Source: Pyrocephalus nanus (taxonomy: Eukaryota > Chordata > Aves > Passeriformes > Tyrannidae). Taken from it: 64,000 nucleotides of DNA. The notes below the pieces were generated by a model. It saw only the letters and a program-made list of their open reading frames with translations, was not told where the DNA came from and did no database searches. The translations under genes were made by a program, and so were the position numbers. The DNA lies in NCBI GenBank assembly GCA_038380795.1, contig CM076268.1, positions 731,501 through 795,500 of the forward strand, in the 5' to 3' direction. This document shows positions 35,045 through 48,635 of the stretch, in pieces (within the stretch, counting starts at the first letter, position 1; each line of letters begins with the position of its first letter).

Positions 35045-36559
35045 CAGAAGTCCTTTTGTCTGCATGGAGCACAGTTTTTGTCTCATGGCTTTGGGAGTGA
35101 AGTTTGGCTGAAAGCAGGTCCAGCCACACATGTGGGTGGAAGTCAGCAGTGCCAGCACAGGCATTTGTGACAGAGGGCCCTGAGCAGAGGTGGCTCTCAC
35201 CACTCACAGGGTTTCAGTGGCAAAGAGCTTGAGTTTTGAAATTCCAGGATTTCTCACGTGATGAAAATTCCGTCCTCCAGGGAGCTCTGGTGTTTGTAGA
35301 CACGAAATGGTGAGCTTCAGACCTTTTTTCCTGGAGCTTGTTTCTGGGGTTTAATTTCAACAGTATTAAAAGCATGAAGCAGTGTCATGCCATTCAGCCC
35401 TTGAGCTCAGTTTCCATTTGTTTGCACCCTTGCATGCCACACAGACAGCAAAGCAAAGAAAAAAAAAATAAGAAAAAAAAAATCAGCTGCTTGTACTTTT
35501 AGATTCTGTAGAAGCACAGTTTCCAACCCTTCCAACTTCTGAATCTCTGACAAAATGCAAGGAGGTTACCCTGTGCTCCTGGCAGTCAGGCTGGGTTTGT
35601 TACATGAAGAGCTCCAATTCTTCAATTATTGCACCCTTGGCTCTCTGTTTCTATTCTTAAATTACCAAAGAGAAAGAAATATCTCTTCTGTGGGACTCAT
35701 CTCAGCTCGACCCCAGGCACAGAACATTAGCAGGGCTGGAAACTGGGTGCTGGCTGAGGGGAGAGAAAGCACTTCACCTGTTTTAGCACTGGATATTACC
35801 TGAGGGTCAGCAGATTACTGTGAGAAGGGGCACAGTGTGTGGCTCTGGGAACAAAAAGAGGTATCAAGAGCTGAAAGAGAATATTTATGGGAAAAAAACA
35901 CGTGATAGCAACAAATAGAGCTACCTGAAAGAAAAGTAGAAAGGATAGATAGGAAGAACACAGGAACAACACACAACTGTCCACTTGGAATGAGATGGGC
36001 CACGATTAGAGAAGGTTCCTCTGTCATCTTGGCCTGCAGAGAGAAGTCAGTGACAGAGGAGGGGACAGGGAAATAGGGTGGAGGCACAGAGAGGTGGGAG
36101 TTGGGGGTGGTGCTGGTGGTACCTGTGTTTCAGTATCTGCCCAAAGTCAACATGAACAATTTCCTTTGATATCAGCAATGTTTTCATCACCCCCCATGCA
36201 CTTTTTAGATAGACTTGTTTTTGAGTGTATTTATAGGCATAGGTAGGCATCTCTTTCATACTCTCTGCAGCACAATTCAAATATATTTGTTTGCCTTTTA
36301 TTCTAGTTTTCTGCCATCATTTAATAATGCAGTTTTCTCTCAACATAAAACATATGCTGCACATTTAAATATGAAAAACTGATCGAATAGAGATACCTGG
36401 GAAAATAAAAGGGGTGAAGAATTAAGCAATCCTAGTTACTTCCAACCACCACGCAGAACTCTCCATACAAAGGATAAGGGGCCAAATCCTTTCAAATACC
36501 CCACTGTTAAACCCAGCTCATTCTCTTGAATTTGGAGAAGATATTTATGGTTTCTGCCA

Positions 36560-36690
36560 CGAAAAAGGCAGAAGGACTGATTGGTGTCTGTCTGTTAATC
36601 ATGCTTGATTAATTTAAGCACACATTATTCACTGAATTAAAAGATTTCAACTAATTGAGGTGGGAGTGGTGAAGTGATTGGTTGGAGTTA
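36560..36690. promoter_or_regulatory. Candidate conserved element with clustered homeodomain cores
   Basis: Within about 110 bases are GTTAATCATG, TTGATTAATTT, CATTATTCAC, GAATTAAAAG and CTAATTGAGG, five homeodomain-type cores with little simple repetition. The cluster is dense even for AT-rich DNA. The function is inferred. Confidence 0.3.
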
Positions 36691-37489
36691 GAGCTGTCAG
36701 CTATATCAGTTAGAATCAGTGTCAGCCATAACTCTGAATTTTTTGGCTTGAATAGGTGCAACAACATTGGTGTTGTTTCAAGATAATTTCTTGGAATTCT
36801 AATATAAAGGATAAAAAAACCCCACTCTACTTCAGAAAGGCTGCTTTGCTGTCCTGGCCATATACATGCAAACAGCTTTCAAACAGCCTGTTATTCACCC
36901 ATTAGGCTGGTAAAGTTCCTCCAAAGAGGTTTCCATGTAAGGGATAAATTTATAAAGTTCTTTGCAACTCTGTATAATTTACCTGAGAAGCCAGAATGGC
37001 TCTTGCAGATATGGTACAACCCCAGACAGCCATGTACATAATTTTCAAGAGAGCAGCTACATATCAGGAAATCTTCTGAATGTTGGTAAATGTGTAAATG
37101 CAGCACATATGTTCCTCAGTGCAGTAACTCAGCTGTTTCATTTCTCTCTTTTGCTCAATATTCAGCCCCTCGAGAGTTCCAGCCCTGGCTCCAGTGTGGC
37201 AGCTTCACACACATAAAAGTCTTGTTCGTGCAAGTTTAGTGAGCCACCAGACAAAAATAAGATTTCTTTTTTTTTTTTTCCCTGGCTTTTTTTTTTTTTT
37301 TTTTTGCATTGCAACTCTAAATCAGAAAACCACAATTGTTTATGAGAAACATAATCAAGCCCAGCAGCACCCAGGAGGTAAATTTAGGACCTCTCTTTCC
37401 TTAACATATCTCCCCCTTTAGACCTAAGGTCAGTTATGACTAATAAGTTTAATAATTTTATCCCATCTAACAGCTTTTCCATGGAAACA

Positions 37490-37508
37490 CTGAAGCCAAA
37501 GGCTTCAG
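37490..37508. other. Perfect hairpin, 8-bp stem and 3-base loop
   Basis: CTGAAGCC-AAA-GGCTTCAG is a perfect inverted repeat in AT-rich DNA. No U-run follows in an arrangement suggesting an RNA gene, and the stem is too short for a microRNA precursor. Confidence 0.7.
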
Positions 37509-40500
37509 GAAAATTTTGATACTTTACAGTACCTTTTAAGACTTGCTGAATAATTTCACACTGTACCATTTTAAGTATTAAACATTTTAAGTTTTAAGAT
37601 ATTTTTCAAGCACTGCTCAGGCTAGCCTTAATTTCTTGTTCATTATATTTTATTCATTGGTTATTGACAGAGTAATTAAGATTTGCTAATTACACATTTA
37701 AAATTAATGCTGCTGCAGATCATTTTTTCCTGCCTGTGAGCAGATTCCCAAAATTTGGCTTTGTAAAAGATGATGAGCCACAGGCAGTTGCACCTCCTTA
37801 CTTCTTTGAATAAGAAGTTGAGAGCCCAAACCGAGTGCCAGCCTGATTCTTTATGTGGTGTTTGCTGAGTGAGCATTGCCAGCTGAGAAGCACTACTGGG
37901 CAGAATCTGTTTTCTTCCCTCAGCCTATCCATAGAAAGTAATTGTGGCAGGTTACAAAACAAAACCAAACCCCCCAACCAAACAAAATAGTAAGCAAACC
38001 AACCCCAGTTATCGAAAATTATTGCAAGACTCTGTCAGGGAGACTTTTCTGGATGAATCTGCAAAATTTCGAAGGGTGAGAAGGAAAGCTGTAGTAAAGT
38101 CACCGAAGTCGTCTTGACATCAGATGCTGCCCCAGACAGGTTCTCAGGTGGGTTTTGGTGTCACTAAATGTAACAAGGAGTTGTACAGCTGCGGTAAATG
38201 AAAGTTTTCTAGAAAAAAAGATTGCAAGTGGTGTAAAATGTGTCATCACATCAGACTCTGCACAACTGTGAGACGTCCCCATGTCCTGCTCACTGCGTGT
38301 CATGGATGTAGCAGTGAACGTGGAGGCTCAGCTCTGGCCATGCAGAGTCACACACAGACACAGAGACCCCTTCCCCCTTTCAGCATTAGAGCCTTCTAAA
38401 AACAGGCTGAGAAGGGGGGATGCACAATCTCCTCAGTGCATCTGCCTGGGAGAATCAGGGACCTCATTTACTGACTGCTTCCTTCAGTTCACTGAGAATT
38501 TTATTTCAGGGGGAAAAAAAAAAGAAATCCACGAGAAACCAACATGAAAAGTGCAGGGCCCAATTCCTGCCACATCAAATTTCACTGCAAATGTAGGAGC
38601 ACAAGGAATGTGTAAGAGCAGCGTAAGTACCGGATTTCATCCTGCTCCGTGGGAGATTTATCTCTGTCTGTACGTGCAATGCATTGGAAAATTCATCTGC
38701 TAAAGGCTGCCTTCAAAAGGAGAGGGGGAAAGCCAAGGAAAATTCAAACTAGAAACAACTCCTAGGGAAAGAAGTGGTTGAACACTCTTGCCATCCATCA
38801 GTTAACAGGCTGTCAGCTGCCACAAATAACAATTCCTCTTACCTGGGGGGCACTTTCCTGAGCGCTTCTCCTTCCCCCTTTTCCCCAGCCACTCCGAGCA
38901 GGTCACTGGGGAAGGGGAAATCAGAGTGTTCCCCATCATAGGGAGAAATCAGAGAGGGTACAAAGTTTCACTTAGCTTTAGATTAGTCTAAATTAAATAG
39001 AGTGGCCTGGGGAGGGGTCTCAGCCTGCGGGGCAACCTGATAGTGAAGCTAGAATCACAGTCTATCTATGTTCTAAATTGATGGCAATGAAAATAATACT
39101 CCCTAGACACAAAAGTACACTTGTTTTCAGATTAATGCATCCTGAATGTGAGCTTTTCATCTCCTTTCTGAATGAGTTAACGTGTGCTCGTTTGCTTTGG
39201 CCAGAAACTGAACTGCAGATTCATTATTTGGAAACTTTTTTTGTGCTGAAGTCCATAAGGCCAGTGGCTTGGGAAGATGAAAACAGCTTTCCACAGGCTC
39301 TCATTTTGGGAAAAGCTGGTTGCCCAGGGCTGCCAAGCTCATTCCTAATGAACTCCTCCATTTGCATGTTATATTTGGGCTGAAACTGAGACAGCGAATA
39401 CCCAAATGCTGTCAGGCCTGATCCAAGGATCTCCAATAGCTCTTTATGAGGGTAAATGATACATATGAAAAACAATTCATTCCACTCACTGAGGAGCCCG
39501 AGAACGCTGTCAGCTTGCACCAGCACTGCATGTTCCCTCTGCTCAGAGAAGAGCACTGCTAGCTGCCATACCTGCCAGATCCCATGCTCCTATCAATTAA
39601 TTCCTGAAGTGCACTGACAATTAATATGTGTAATGGATGATAATTTAACAAATGCTCCAGCTTCATTTTGTGTTTTCTAAACTGCTATTAGTACAGAATT
39701 AAATTATTCTTTGATTAATAAAGCAGCACAATTTTTTTGTGTGCTTTCAGATATCGCCTTTGCAATAGTACAGCTCTACATTTTTCTCACTTATATGTGG
39801 ATAGAAGATGTAAGATAGAAGAAAGTTGTAAAATACATCTGTCAAGATAAGCTTGAGACTTCTTTCTGTAACTGGAGAAAAATTACATTAATTTAGATGC
39901 AGGTGTTTTGCTACACTTACCTTCAGTTCAACTTGCTGTTGAACAGAATACTGAAAAAAAAACCAAAACTGGATTGAAAAGCCAAAACTGCATCATCAGT
40001 TCATTCCAAAAGTTATATTTTCATACTGTCAAAACATTTTCAGACATTCTGGCAACACCTGACTTTGCAAAGTATTTCAGTTCTGACAAATGGTGTGTCT
40101 GATGGAGTGGATCTCGTGCAGGGTCTCCTCAGCGTTCCTGCAGCCTGATGTCATTTTACATTTCTCTTTAACAACAGGCTATTCAGCTTAATGTGACTTA
40201 ATTGTAATGTGTTTTTTGCTGCTGTTCTAACTGCACAAACAGCTGTATCAGTCTCAGCTGATGGAAGCTCCCCAGGCACATCCAGCATCAACACTGTTAA
40301 ATCAGCCCTGCCATCCTTGGCCTTGTTCACTCTCGTGCCTTGATCAATCCTCCTCCTTTTGCAGGCATTACTTTGCTGTCTCCCTGCTGGCTGTGCCTGG
40401 GCCTGGAACTTCATCCTGGACAACACCAATTCCACCCACTGAGAGCAGGAGTAAAGCCCTGTGATGGCTGGTTCAGAGCCCCTGACAAAGGGCAGCTGAT

Positions 40501-42135
40501 CCACCCATCCCAGCCTACCTGGAGCCTTCCTTGTGCCTCACCTTGTCCCTGCAGGGCATTCCTGGATGTGCTTGCTGTGTGTGTGTCTGCCTGCTATTCC
40601 CACCACCGGCTGTGTTTTGAAGAGCCCTGAAGGTGAGAGCCCAGTGTTACAGAAACCTGACTTGGTAACCCCCCAGAGTCACTCTGAGGCTTGGCAGAAC
40701 GTTGTGGAGTGATCAGCTCTTTCCTGTGGGGCTGCAGGGATGATGTGCACAGGATAATAAATTGAAGAACAGAGAAAACCCCCTCTCTGAACTCTGGAAT
40801 TCCCCCTCAGACAGTGACATTGCTGTTCAGTCCAGGAAAAACAGTATCTGGGTTTGCATCTACGAAAACCCCAGCTGGCAATGAGAACATCGTGCTGCAG
40901 GACGAGGATATAAAGGCACAATTCAAATTCCTTTACTGGCAAATCACAGAATATCGTATTTTAAGATCATGAACTCTTCACAAATATATGAGCTGGGAAT
41001 ATTTTATGAGGTTTCTGTAAGTTATTAATCTATTGTGGTTTATTTAGTGATTGCCCTGTACTGTAGGGCACATTTTACAGTTGTCTTGACTACAGACAAA
41101 TCATGAAAAATAAACAGGGATATTTTTATGCATTCATAAACAGAACAGATCTAAATTTAGCTTAATAAGAGCTGTTTATTCAAGTACTAAAATACTTAGA
41201 GTGAAATATTTGTAACAATCATGTAAAACACTAGAATTCAAGGTTGCCTTGGCACAACTCTGAGAGCTCACTTTTGACTTTTCTCATGCAGAGAAACTCA
41301 CTGTGTCTCCCATCTGTGTCACTGAACCCCCCTGACCAGAGCACGTAATCCCATCCAAACCAAGGCTTTTATGTTGAAGGCAAAGTATATAAAGTAAATA
41401 AACTAAAACTGGTGGGGAAAAAACAACCAAACAAAACCCAACCAAACAACAGTATCCTTTGCAGTGGAATTTTAGCTCTGATTTTGGGAAGGTGCATGCA
41501 GGTGTGTATCTCCTTCTCTTTGTGGGATTTTCGTCTGCATTCCAGCATGTGTGCTGGTGAACCACTGTGAACTGAGTAATCTTATCCAGTTGATTGTTTT
41601 TAGACTTCATTTTAGCAAAGCTTAAAATTAAAATTGGTCTCACCAATAAAAATGTTGAGATATTTGAATTCAGTGGAGCTTTTGAACACTGGTTAAATTT
41701 TAAAATCTATGCTGGTTAAATATGAATTATCATTTCACTTATGTATTACTTTTAAAAAATATTACAATATAGAAGAACTGTAGAACTACACAGCCATCCA
41801 CTAAAGTGAGAATATAAATTCCCCAATCTAACAGTTATTTGGCTGAGCTAATATTGAAACACTTAATAGCATTTAAACAAAAAAATGTTCAAATTTCTTT
41901 TAAAAGTAGTATTCTGATCATGAGATTTAAATTATCATATTCATTAGAGAAATCCTGTGCTGGGAGAGAAACTCTAACATTGTGTTGAACCGAATTGACA
42001 CACAGAAATGTATTTGCCTTAAAAAGAAGATAGACACTAATGTGGGATATATTGGCACAAGGAAATATCCTTTGTCAGGGCTACTGTATTTTTTTTCCCA
42101 GAGCAAGTTATCATTCAACCTTCCCTCCACCCTCC

Positions 42136-42160
42136 TTTTTTTTTTTTTTTTTTTTTTTTT
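42136..42160. repeat. T25 homopolymer
   Basis: Twenty-five consecutive T follow a CCTCC pyrimidine lead. Without a neighbouring LINE or SINE body on either side it is a plain homopolymer rather than a retroposon tail. Confidence 0.95.
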
Positions 42161-42179
42161 CCAAAAGACAATATTTTGA

Positions 42180-42640
42180 AAGACTGAAGTCACAGCATTT
42201 CCAAACCACGACAGGAGCCGGCAGAAGAGGCAGACGTCTTCATTTCCATTCTAAACATAAACAAAAACATGAGTGTTTACTTTCAAGCCTCTGATTGATC
42301 CTGGCTGGCAGACGGGGGCTGAATAAAGGGCCTTTATGTTTCGATGAGGGATGCAATTGCCTTGAACTTGCCCGGAGTTCAGGTGTGGGTATCCCTGTCC
42401 CCCGAGCGCCTGCAGGAATGTCGCTCCTGCCTCCTGCCTGTGCATCTGCCTCGTGCAGCCCTTGTAGGGACCGGCTCCATTTCACCAGAATAACTTCGCT
42501 ATTCATCGACAATGGGGTTCAAATTGTGCTTTTCTTTAACACAACATTAACTCTCAAAGAGCTGGAAATTCGGTATTCTGTTCCCTGAGCTTAGATTCCA
42601 AATCAGTCACTGAGAACATTATACGAGCAGTAATCCCATT
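42180..42640. promoter_or_regulatory. CpG-retaining candidate regulatory element
   Basis: About fourteen CpG sites survive in 460 bases (ACGACAGG, GCCGGC, GACGTC, GACGGG, TCGATG, CCCGGAG, CCGAGCGCC, GTCGCTCC, ACCGGC, TTCGCT, ATCGAC, TTCGGT, ACGAGC), while neighbouring kilobases have very few. The segment is non-repetitive, includes GGGATGCAATTGCCTTGAAC and ends in TAAT-rich sequence. CpG retention in a gene desert suggests hypomethylation in the germ line, as in enhancers, cryptic promoters or strongly constrained elements. No TATA box or coding frame is convincing. Confidence 0.4.
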
Positions 42641-45600
42641 AAATATATCATCTTGCAAATATCTAAATCCAGTTAATTAACTTGTATTGCAAAAGAACTC
42701 CAAGATATATTTTTCAGTGAGCAAACTTACATTTTAGGTTTCTAATTATATCAGAAATAAGTTTCGTATCTCCTTTTCACTCATAAAATCACCTAAAAAT
42801 CTGTAAGCATTGGCAAAATAGGCGTTATATGGAAATCAGAAAAATCTGAGTGCTCTTTGTTAAACTCTTCTGGAGAGATTATATACAATAGAGGCCCTCT
42901 AAATGTTGAAAAAGAGGAACATTGTCTAAGAAATTTGAAAACATTTTCCACTTACTAACTAAACAGGAACAAATGGCTGGACAGGTAATAACTGAGGTCA
43001 TTTTGCAGTTCATGGTGAATGCACTTAGAAATCAGTTTACTGAAGGCTAGAACTGGTGAGAGCATAAAATACATAAAAGAAAAAAAATTTTCTTTGTACC
43101 CTAAGGTGATTTAAAAAATGGATAAAAAGAGATTTTTCAGGAGATATGGACTAAGCTGTTTTATCATGCCTTGAGTCAAGGGTGAGGCACTCCCCCAGTG
43201 AGGATATATTCAAAGTAAACTGCAGCTTTATTTCACCATGTGATTTCACTTCCCAAACAAATACTAAAATAAAACCTGTCTCCGATGGTAAGAGAACAGG
43301 TATGTTTTATTGCAGCTGATATTTTGGACTGCAGTGTGTTCTGTCCCAGCTGCACTGCCTCGTGCTGCTCACACACCCACTGGCCATCAGGGTTCCTGTG
43401 CCAGCCATGCCAGGCAGTGCTGTAACATCCCCTGGATCAGAACTGCTCTGTGCCCATCCACAAAGTCACACATGATTTTAGACAGAGCCCCCACCAGCTT
43501 CAGGCATAAAGGGCCCTCTGTTTTCAAATTGTGGATAATGGCAAGGATTAAAAAAAAAAAAAAAGGGGCAGAAAGGATAAATCCTGCTGTCTTTTCAAAG
43601 ACTGACCACAACAGACAATATATTTGCCTATTAAAGTAAAAGAGAGAATATTTTAGAAACAAATCAGGCACAGTATGTGGTTTGGTGTTTTATTAATTGA
43701 ATTCTGCCCATATTAGCAAGTATTACTACTTTTTTCCTTCAAATTATGCCAATTATGACTTCTCTTATGAAAATAATGATTCATGTTTTAGATTGGGCTG
43801 TGTGAACATGAAACAAAAGCAGTGTGGAGTAAAACTGAAAAGAATTTTGAATTATTTCCCTCCAGTTTATCAGTACTTCAGGTCACAGTCCACTCACCAA
43901 TTATCCAAATGGTACTCGGTCTCAAAGGAGCTAATAACCACTTAGTCATCAAAGAAAAGCTTCTGGGCTTCACAGAACCTCCCCAGCCACATCCTCCCTT
44001 CAAGCTGCCATGAGCTGTGTCGTGGCACTGCAGCACCACTGGCTGAGTATCACAGAAAGTCAGTCCCTCAGCACACAGACACACAGGAATAGTGCTTGTC
44101 CCCCCACTCTGGGGAAATTCATCTCCCTTCCCACCTGCCCCTTCTCCTTCTGCCTTTGTGTGTTTGCTGTTGTGGATTCTTGCACCTGTGATCCAATGTC
44201 TGGGACCATTTAGGCACTACACAGGAGGTTTCTTGTGAGAATATCTAATAAAACACAGTTTTTAGACCTTGGGCTGTAGCTGCAGGCATGGCTGTGATCC
44301 TGCAGCCATTTCGGATACAGGAGTTGAATGGCCAGTCAGCTTACAAATAATAAAAAAATGCAAGTATTTTTCACTTCCTAGATTAAACAGCTGCTTCTTG
44401 AGTTGGAAGTGACCTTGACCAGCACTGTTGTCTGCAGCCCAGTGCATTATCTGCACTTGGCTCCTTTTCAAGGGTTTGGACAACAACTTAATGCCAGAAA
44501 CTTCACCTCACATTTTCCACTCAGATGTGACAATTGGATCAACAATAAATAATCCTTTCCCTTTTGGCTACCTTGAGAAACACACACCATCATTTCTTCA
44601 TCTCTGGCAGGAATGCACAGTGGACAGGTAATTTACTCTTCAATATTGTTTACTATTTAAATTAAAAAAAAAACCAAAATCAAACCTTTGTAATTTTTCC
44701 TGAAACCTCTGAGATATTATGACTGTAAAACAAAATGTGTTCTTTTAGCTTGCCTAAATATTCAGGTTTCTTTGCAGTGAAAGGGTTAATACCTATATTT
44801 TACCCTTTTTGGATCAAGCTGTTGAAAGAGGGAAAGCTTCATGCACCAGAGGAACCTGCACTGGTACCCTAATGACAGTATAATTAGAAGTATCATGGTG
44901 GTAATGATTCTTTTCATCTGGCAAGAGGCCTTAACAAAAAAGATCTCTTATTCAGTTAGTTTAGTTTCACCTGCCCATTCTCCTACCTCTGCAATCCTCC
45001 TTTTCTAGGTCAGCATCAGAAGTTAATACTGGGTGTCTGACAAGGCTTCAGACTTTGTGTTCATCAAACTAATTAAAGAGAAACACATCCAAAGCCTGGT
45101 GAATTATTTTACTTTTCCAAAATGCTGCCCATTCATCTTGTTTAAAGATTTACCTGGCTCAGTGGGTTTGGTTAATGAAAAGGACAATGGGGCTCTTGTC
45201 AGTGGAACCTGCAGTCACTTGGTTCAGGGTCAGCAGGTTGAGCCAGAGGCCTCCATGTCTATATTTAGTCTCTCTCTACTTTAAAAATCCAAAGGATTGA
45301 AACATTACTGATTTTATCAGTCTGCCACAGTGTGGAGGAAAAGACGGGAACTGTCTTGATCTCCAACTTCAGTCAACTCTTTTTTTTGATTTGTGTAAGT
45401 TAAGTAGCACACAGCAGATCCCCCCTGCTTGTCCTGGGTATGGTTAGGTAGGATGGCTTTGTGATAACACTAAACACAAGTCTAGATGTGGGGTGTGGCC
45501 TTCAAGTAAACTTAAAATGTGGTATCTTATAACTTGCTACTGGGGCAAATTTACACTAATTATACACATCTGCAGAAACTCTGAAAGGACAAAAGAAAAC

Positions 45601-48600
45601 ATAAAGGAGGGCATATGATGCACATGAAATACCAGTGAGCTTATAAAATAAAATAAATGCCTTGATCCTGCAAACATTTTGGCATACAATTAGCCATACT
45701 ATCACAAATACCCTTATTATTCGATTGGAGCTTTGGTTTTGCCATAAATTAGAAACAAGGTAAAAAGTCACCTCCATGTAATTCCAAAGGCAGCAATAAA
45801 GTAGATTTCTGCTCTAAGTCAGTGTGGTCCCCTTCGTTTCAGCAAAGGCATGCAATGTCTACATGACTTGCTGCCTTCGGACTGTGTCTCTGTGTCCCCC
45901 CTCTGTGTTTGCTGCTGGCTGTGATGGGGAGGGCTGAGGGTCCCCCTCTGCTCCCCACCTGCCTGCAGGACAGCAGGGAGGCTGCTGAGAGTTATTGCCT
46001 CCCTGTGACACGGGCAGCCAGCAGGAAAGTGCCCAGCAGGGATTATAATCTGCCCTCTAGTGCTTCATCCAGTTAACATTTGGCAATATTTAAGGTTATT
46101 TATGCATTACATAATTCCATGTTCATTACATAATTATTTCATTGTGCAACAGTGACTGTGCCCACGCTTTACACCTTTCCAAGAGGTTCCTGAATATCAT
46201 CAGTGGACTGAGCATCCAGCAGATTGCTGGTAATTACGGGTTGTGATCATTAATAACTCCTTCTACTGATATGTTTAAGGCCATATCAGACAAAAATCAT
46301 GCCTGTTGTCCTGGGCCAGCCACTGCTGCAGGGAGCCATCAGCAAGCACACACCGAGATTGTGCAAAACAGCACCCGGTTGCTTCACTCCAGCGCCTGGG
46401 GCCAGTGATTTCAGCTGTGGGTGCTGTTGAGCAATCATGCCCAGATCCTCTCCTGTGAGGCCCAGCAAGATTTCCTGACTGGTTTAATGGCCACAGAAGC
46501 AGGGCTGAAACACAGCTTTGGCCAAGGCACAGCACGAGAACAAAGGTGTTTGTAGTTTGGAGGGCAGGGCACGGGCCCTAATATTTAGTCTTGTAAGAAG
46601 TCTTTGACAAGTAAAAGGCTTTGTTCTGTGTTACTGTACCTTGCTTTTAAGGCAGTCCTTGAGGTTCTACAACAAGAATTAATTTCATCATGCCAGAGTA
46701 ACTCAGCAGTGCATCATGGCAGTGCTCTACTGCCCCATCACAAGCTCTGTTCCAGGGATCTGGAAGGGCTTCCATAGCTGCCCCAAATGCCAAGCCTTCT
46801 TTAGGGAAGGCACCATAATCCTGCTGTGACCCTGCTCATTCAGCTGGGCAAAAACACCAGTAAGGTGTCATGAGAGCCTTGGTCCCTCCTGCTGTCTGTG
46901 ATGGACACTGGTCCCAGTGCAGAAATGGAAGAACAAGCTGGGGCACAACTGAAGGTTGGGTGCTTCATGTCCCATCTCCCCCAGTCAGCACAGCTGTGGA
47001 AACCCACCCTCATCCAGCAGGCACTTGAGCCTTGCAAATAAAACCCTTCTGGGCTCAATCATTTTATCTGCCCTGTCATCTGGGAAATGCTTTTGGATAA
47101 AGGGACATTTATTGAACTGTCTTTTATCACACAAGTATTTCTACCAAAGAAAGATTTCCAGGATTCAACTCTGTGTATTTAAAATGCAAAATTCAAAGAA
47201 GTTTTATTGCTAGGCTTTCACTTCTCAATAATTATGTCTTAATTGTTCTGCGAGTGTGTGTTAAAATTTGTCATACATTGGAGTAATTAGCATAGAAAAA
47301 AATCCACCTTCCTTCTGCTTAATAAATTGAGAAGCTGTATTCTAAATGCTGCTTTTGAAATGTAGTCATTCTCTGGAATTCTCCCTGGATTTTTAAATAG
47401 GTAAATACTACACTGGAATGTTTGCAAGGGAAAAAAAAAAAGAAAAAAAGGAAAATAAAAGATTAAAGACAGATGAGGTTGTTGGGGGAAAGAAAAGTGT
47501 CATCTTTTCCACATAGCAAGTTAGATAGCAAATATAGTCACCTAAGAAAAAGGAGATCAGACACTGAACTCAATTTTTATTGTATTATATTTGAAGTACC
47601 ACTTCATTCCCATGAGAGAATTTCATGCAATCTTTCACACTGTACTTCTGCAAGAGCCATTTGCAACCATGCTGCCTATGGCTTTTCAAGACCTAAATTT
47701 CCAACACAGGAAGGTAAATTTTTTCAGTGTGTCATCAGTCATAGTGCACCCACCCACCGAAGCCTGAACATTTCCTGCAGCACCTTTGAGATAAAGATTT
47801 CCTGATACCTGCAAGCCCTGTAAGAATAATATTGTTTACAAATGAGAAATTCTGGTGCCTGATATGCCAGGCAGCACTAGGTGTTAGATCTTCCTTCTCA
47901 ACACAGTTACATGTTTCCAGGTGTTAGATTTTTCATTATTTAAGAGCAGGTAGAAAAGCCAGACAATAAGTATTCATAAAATGTCAGACTTTCTCCAAAG
48001 GGCTGTTCGAGTTAATACAGGCCATAAAGCTCTCACTTTTATTAGGTTTGAAAATGATAGTTATTTGAAGGAAATTATGTCACTAGTTAAAATATTTTAC
48101 CAGAAGAAACTGTTTAGCACCATATCTTTAAACCACCAAGAAAGAAACTCCAGGGTTTCCACTACATTACAGCCTTCTGACAGCTCTCGTTAGTGTTGCA
48201 AAGCAATACGGGTAAAATAAGGAATCTTCCCATCCTGGGTCAAGATTACCAAGGCCATCAACACTGGTTTTGCTCAGGACATACTCCCAATGATTTTTTT
48301 CTGAATCTGCTTGGTGGTTAGCCATTCCAGTAGCCCTCTGTGTGAAGTCCTTTGCAACCCTCCATCTGCATCACGAATACCTGGGAGCACAGGGGATGAA
48401 CCAGGGCCAGCTGAAGGCCATCTCCCTTCCAAAACACATCTACAGCTGGGTGCAGACAGAGAACCAGCTTGAGAGCAGAATTTAGAGCCACAGGGCAAAA
48501 TGAAACAGCTCCTGGCAGTGCCCTGCAGCTGCAACAGTGCTGGGGATGTTGTTGTTGCCTCGCAGCCCCAGTGCCTGCCTGTGTGCTCACCCCAGCGGAG

Positions 48601-48635
48601 CAGCAGCAGCTCAGGGGCTTGCTGGGACAGGAGGA
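42641..48635. other. Single-copy non-coding DNA
   Basis: No gene is supported. 42641-42830, 44880-44960, 46040-46260 and 47220-47300 are AT-rich with conserved-element texture. An A15 run lies at 43550-43564. A perfect ERR-type TGACCTTGA is at 44410-44418. 45661-45687 is an ancient-repeat relic. A-rich sequence covers 47431-47465. Confidence 0.5.
45661..45687. repeat. Relic of ancient amniote dispersed repeat
   Basis: CTTGATCCTGCAAACATTTT followed by GGCATAC matches the start of the same old palindromic family as 30857-30925 ('..TGATCCTGCAAA..ACTT..GCA..'). Only one arm is visible. Confidence 0.35.

Larger units (their letters stand above)
33821..42179. other. Long AT-rich non-coding region with homeodomain-type cores
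   Basis: No gene is supported. Blocks with strong conserved-element texture are 34080-34560, 34850-34990, 36250-36420, 36560-36690, 37420-37700, 39580-39740, 40140-40260 and 40985-41160. They hold dense TAATTA/ATTAAT/GATTAA cores, and a RUNX-type TGTGGTTT lies at 41034-41041. Simple sequences are T13 and T19 runs (37267-37279, 37287-37305), A/C-rich tracts (about 37956-38008 and 41416-41452) and a T25 run (42136-42160). 40250-40640 is GC-richer. Confidence 0.5.

Noticed and set aside
37490..37508. MicroRNA precursor
   Set aside because: The 8-bp stem with 3-base loop is far too short for a Drosha/Dicer substrate.
40941..40977. CR1 3' end (ATCACAGAATATC...TTTTAAGATCATG)
   Set aside because: Only scattered words match, and the core GGTTGGAAGGGACC block is absent.
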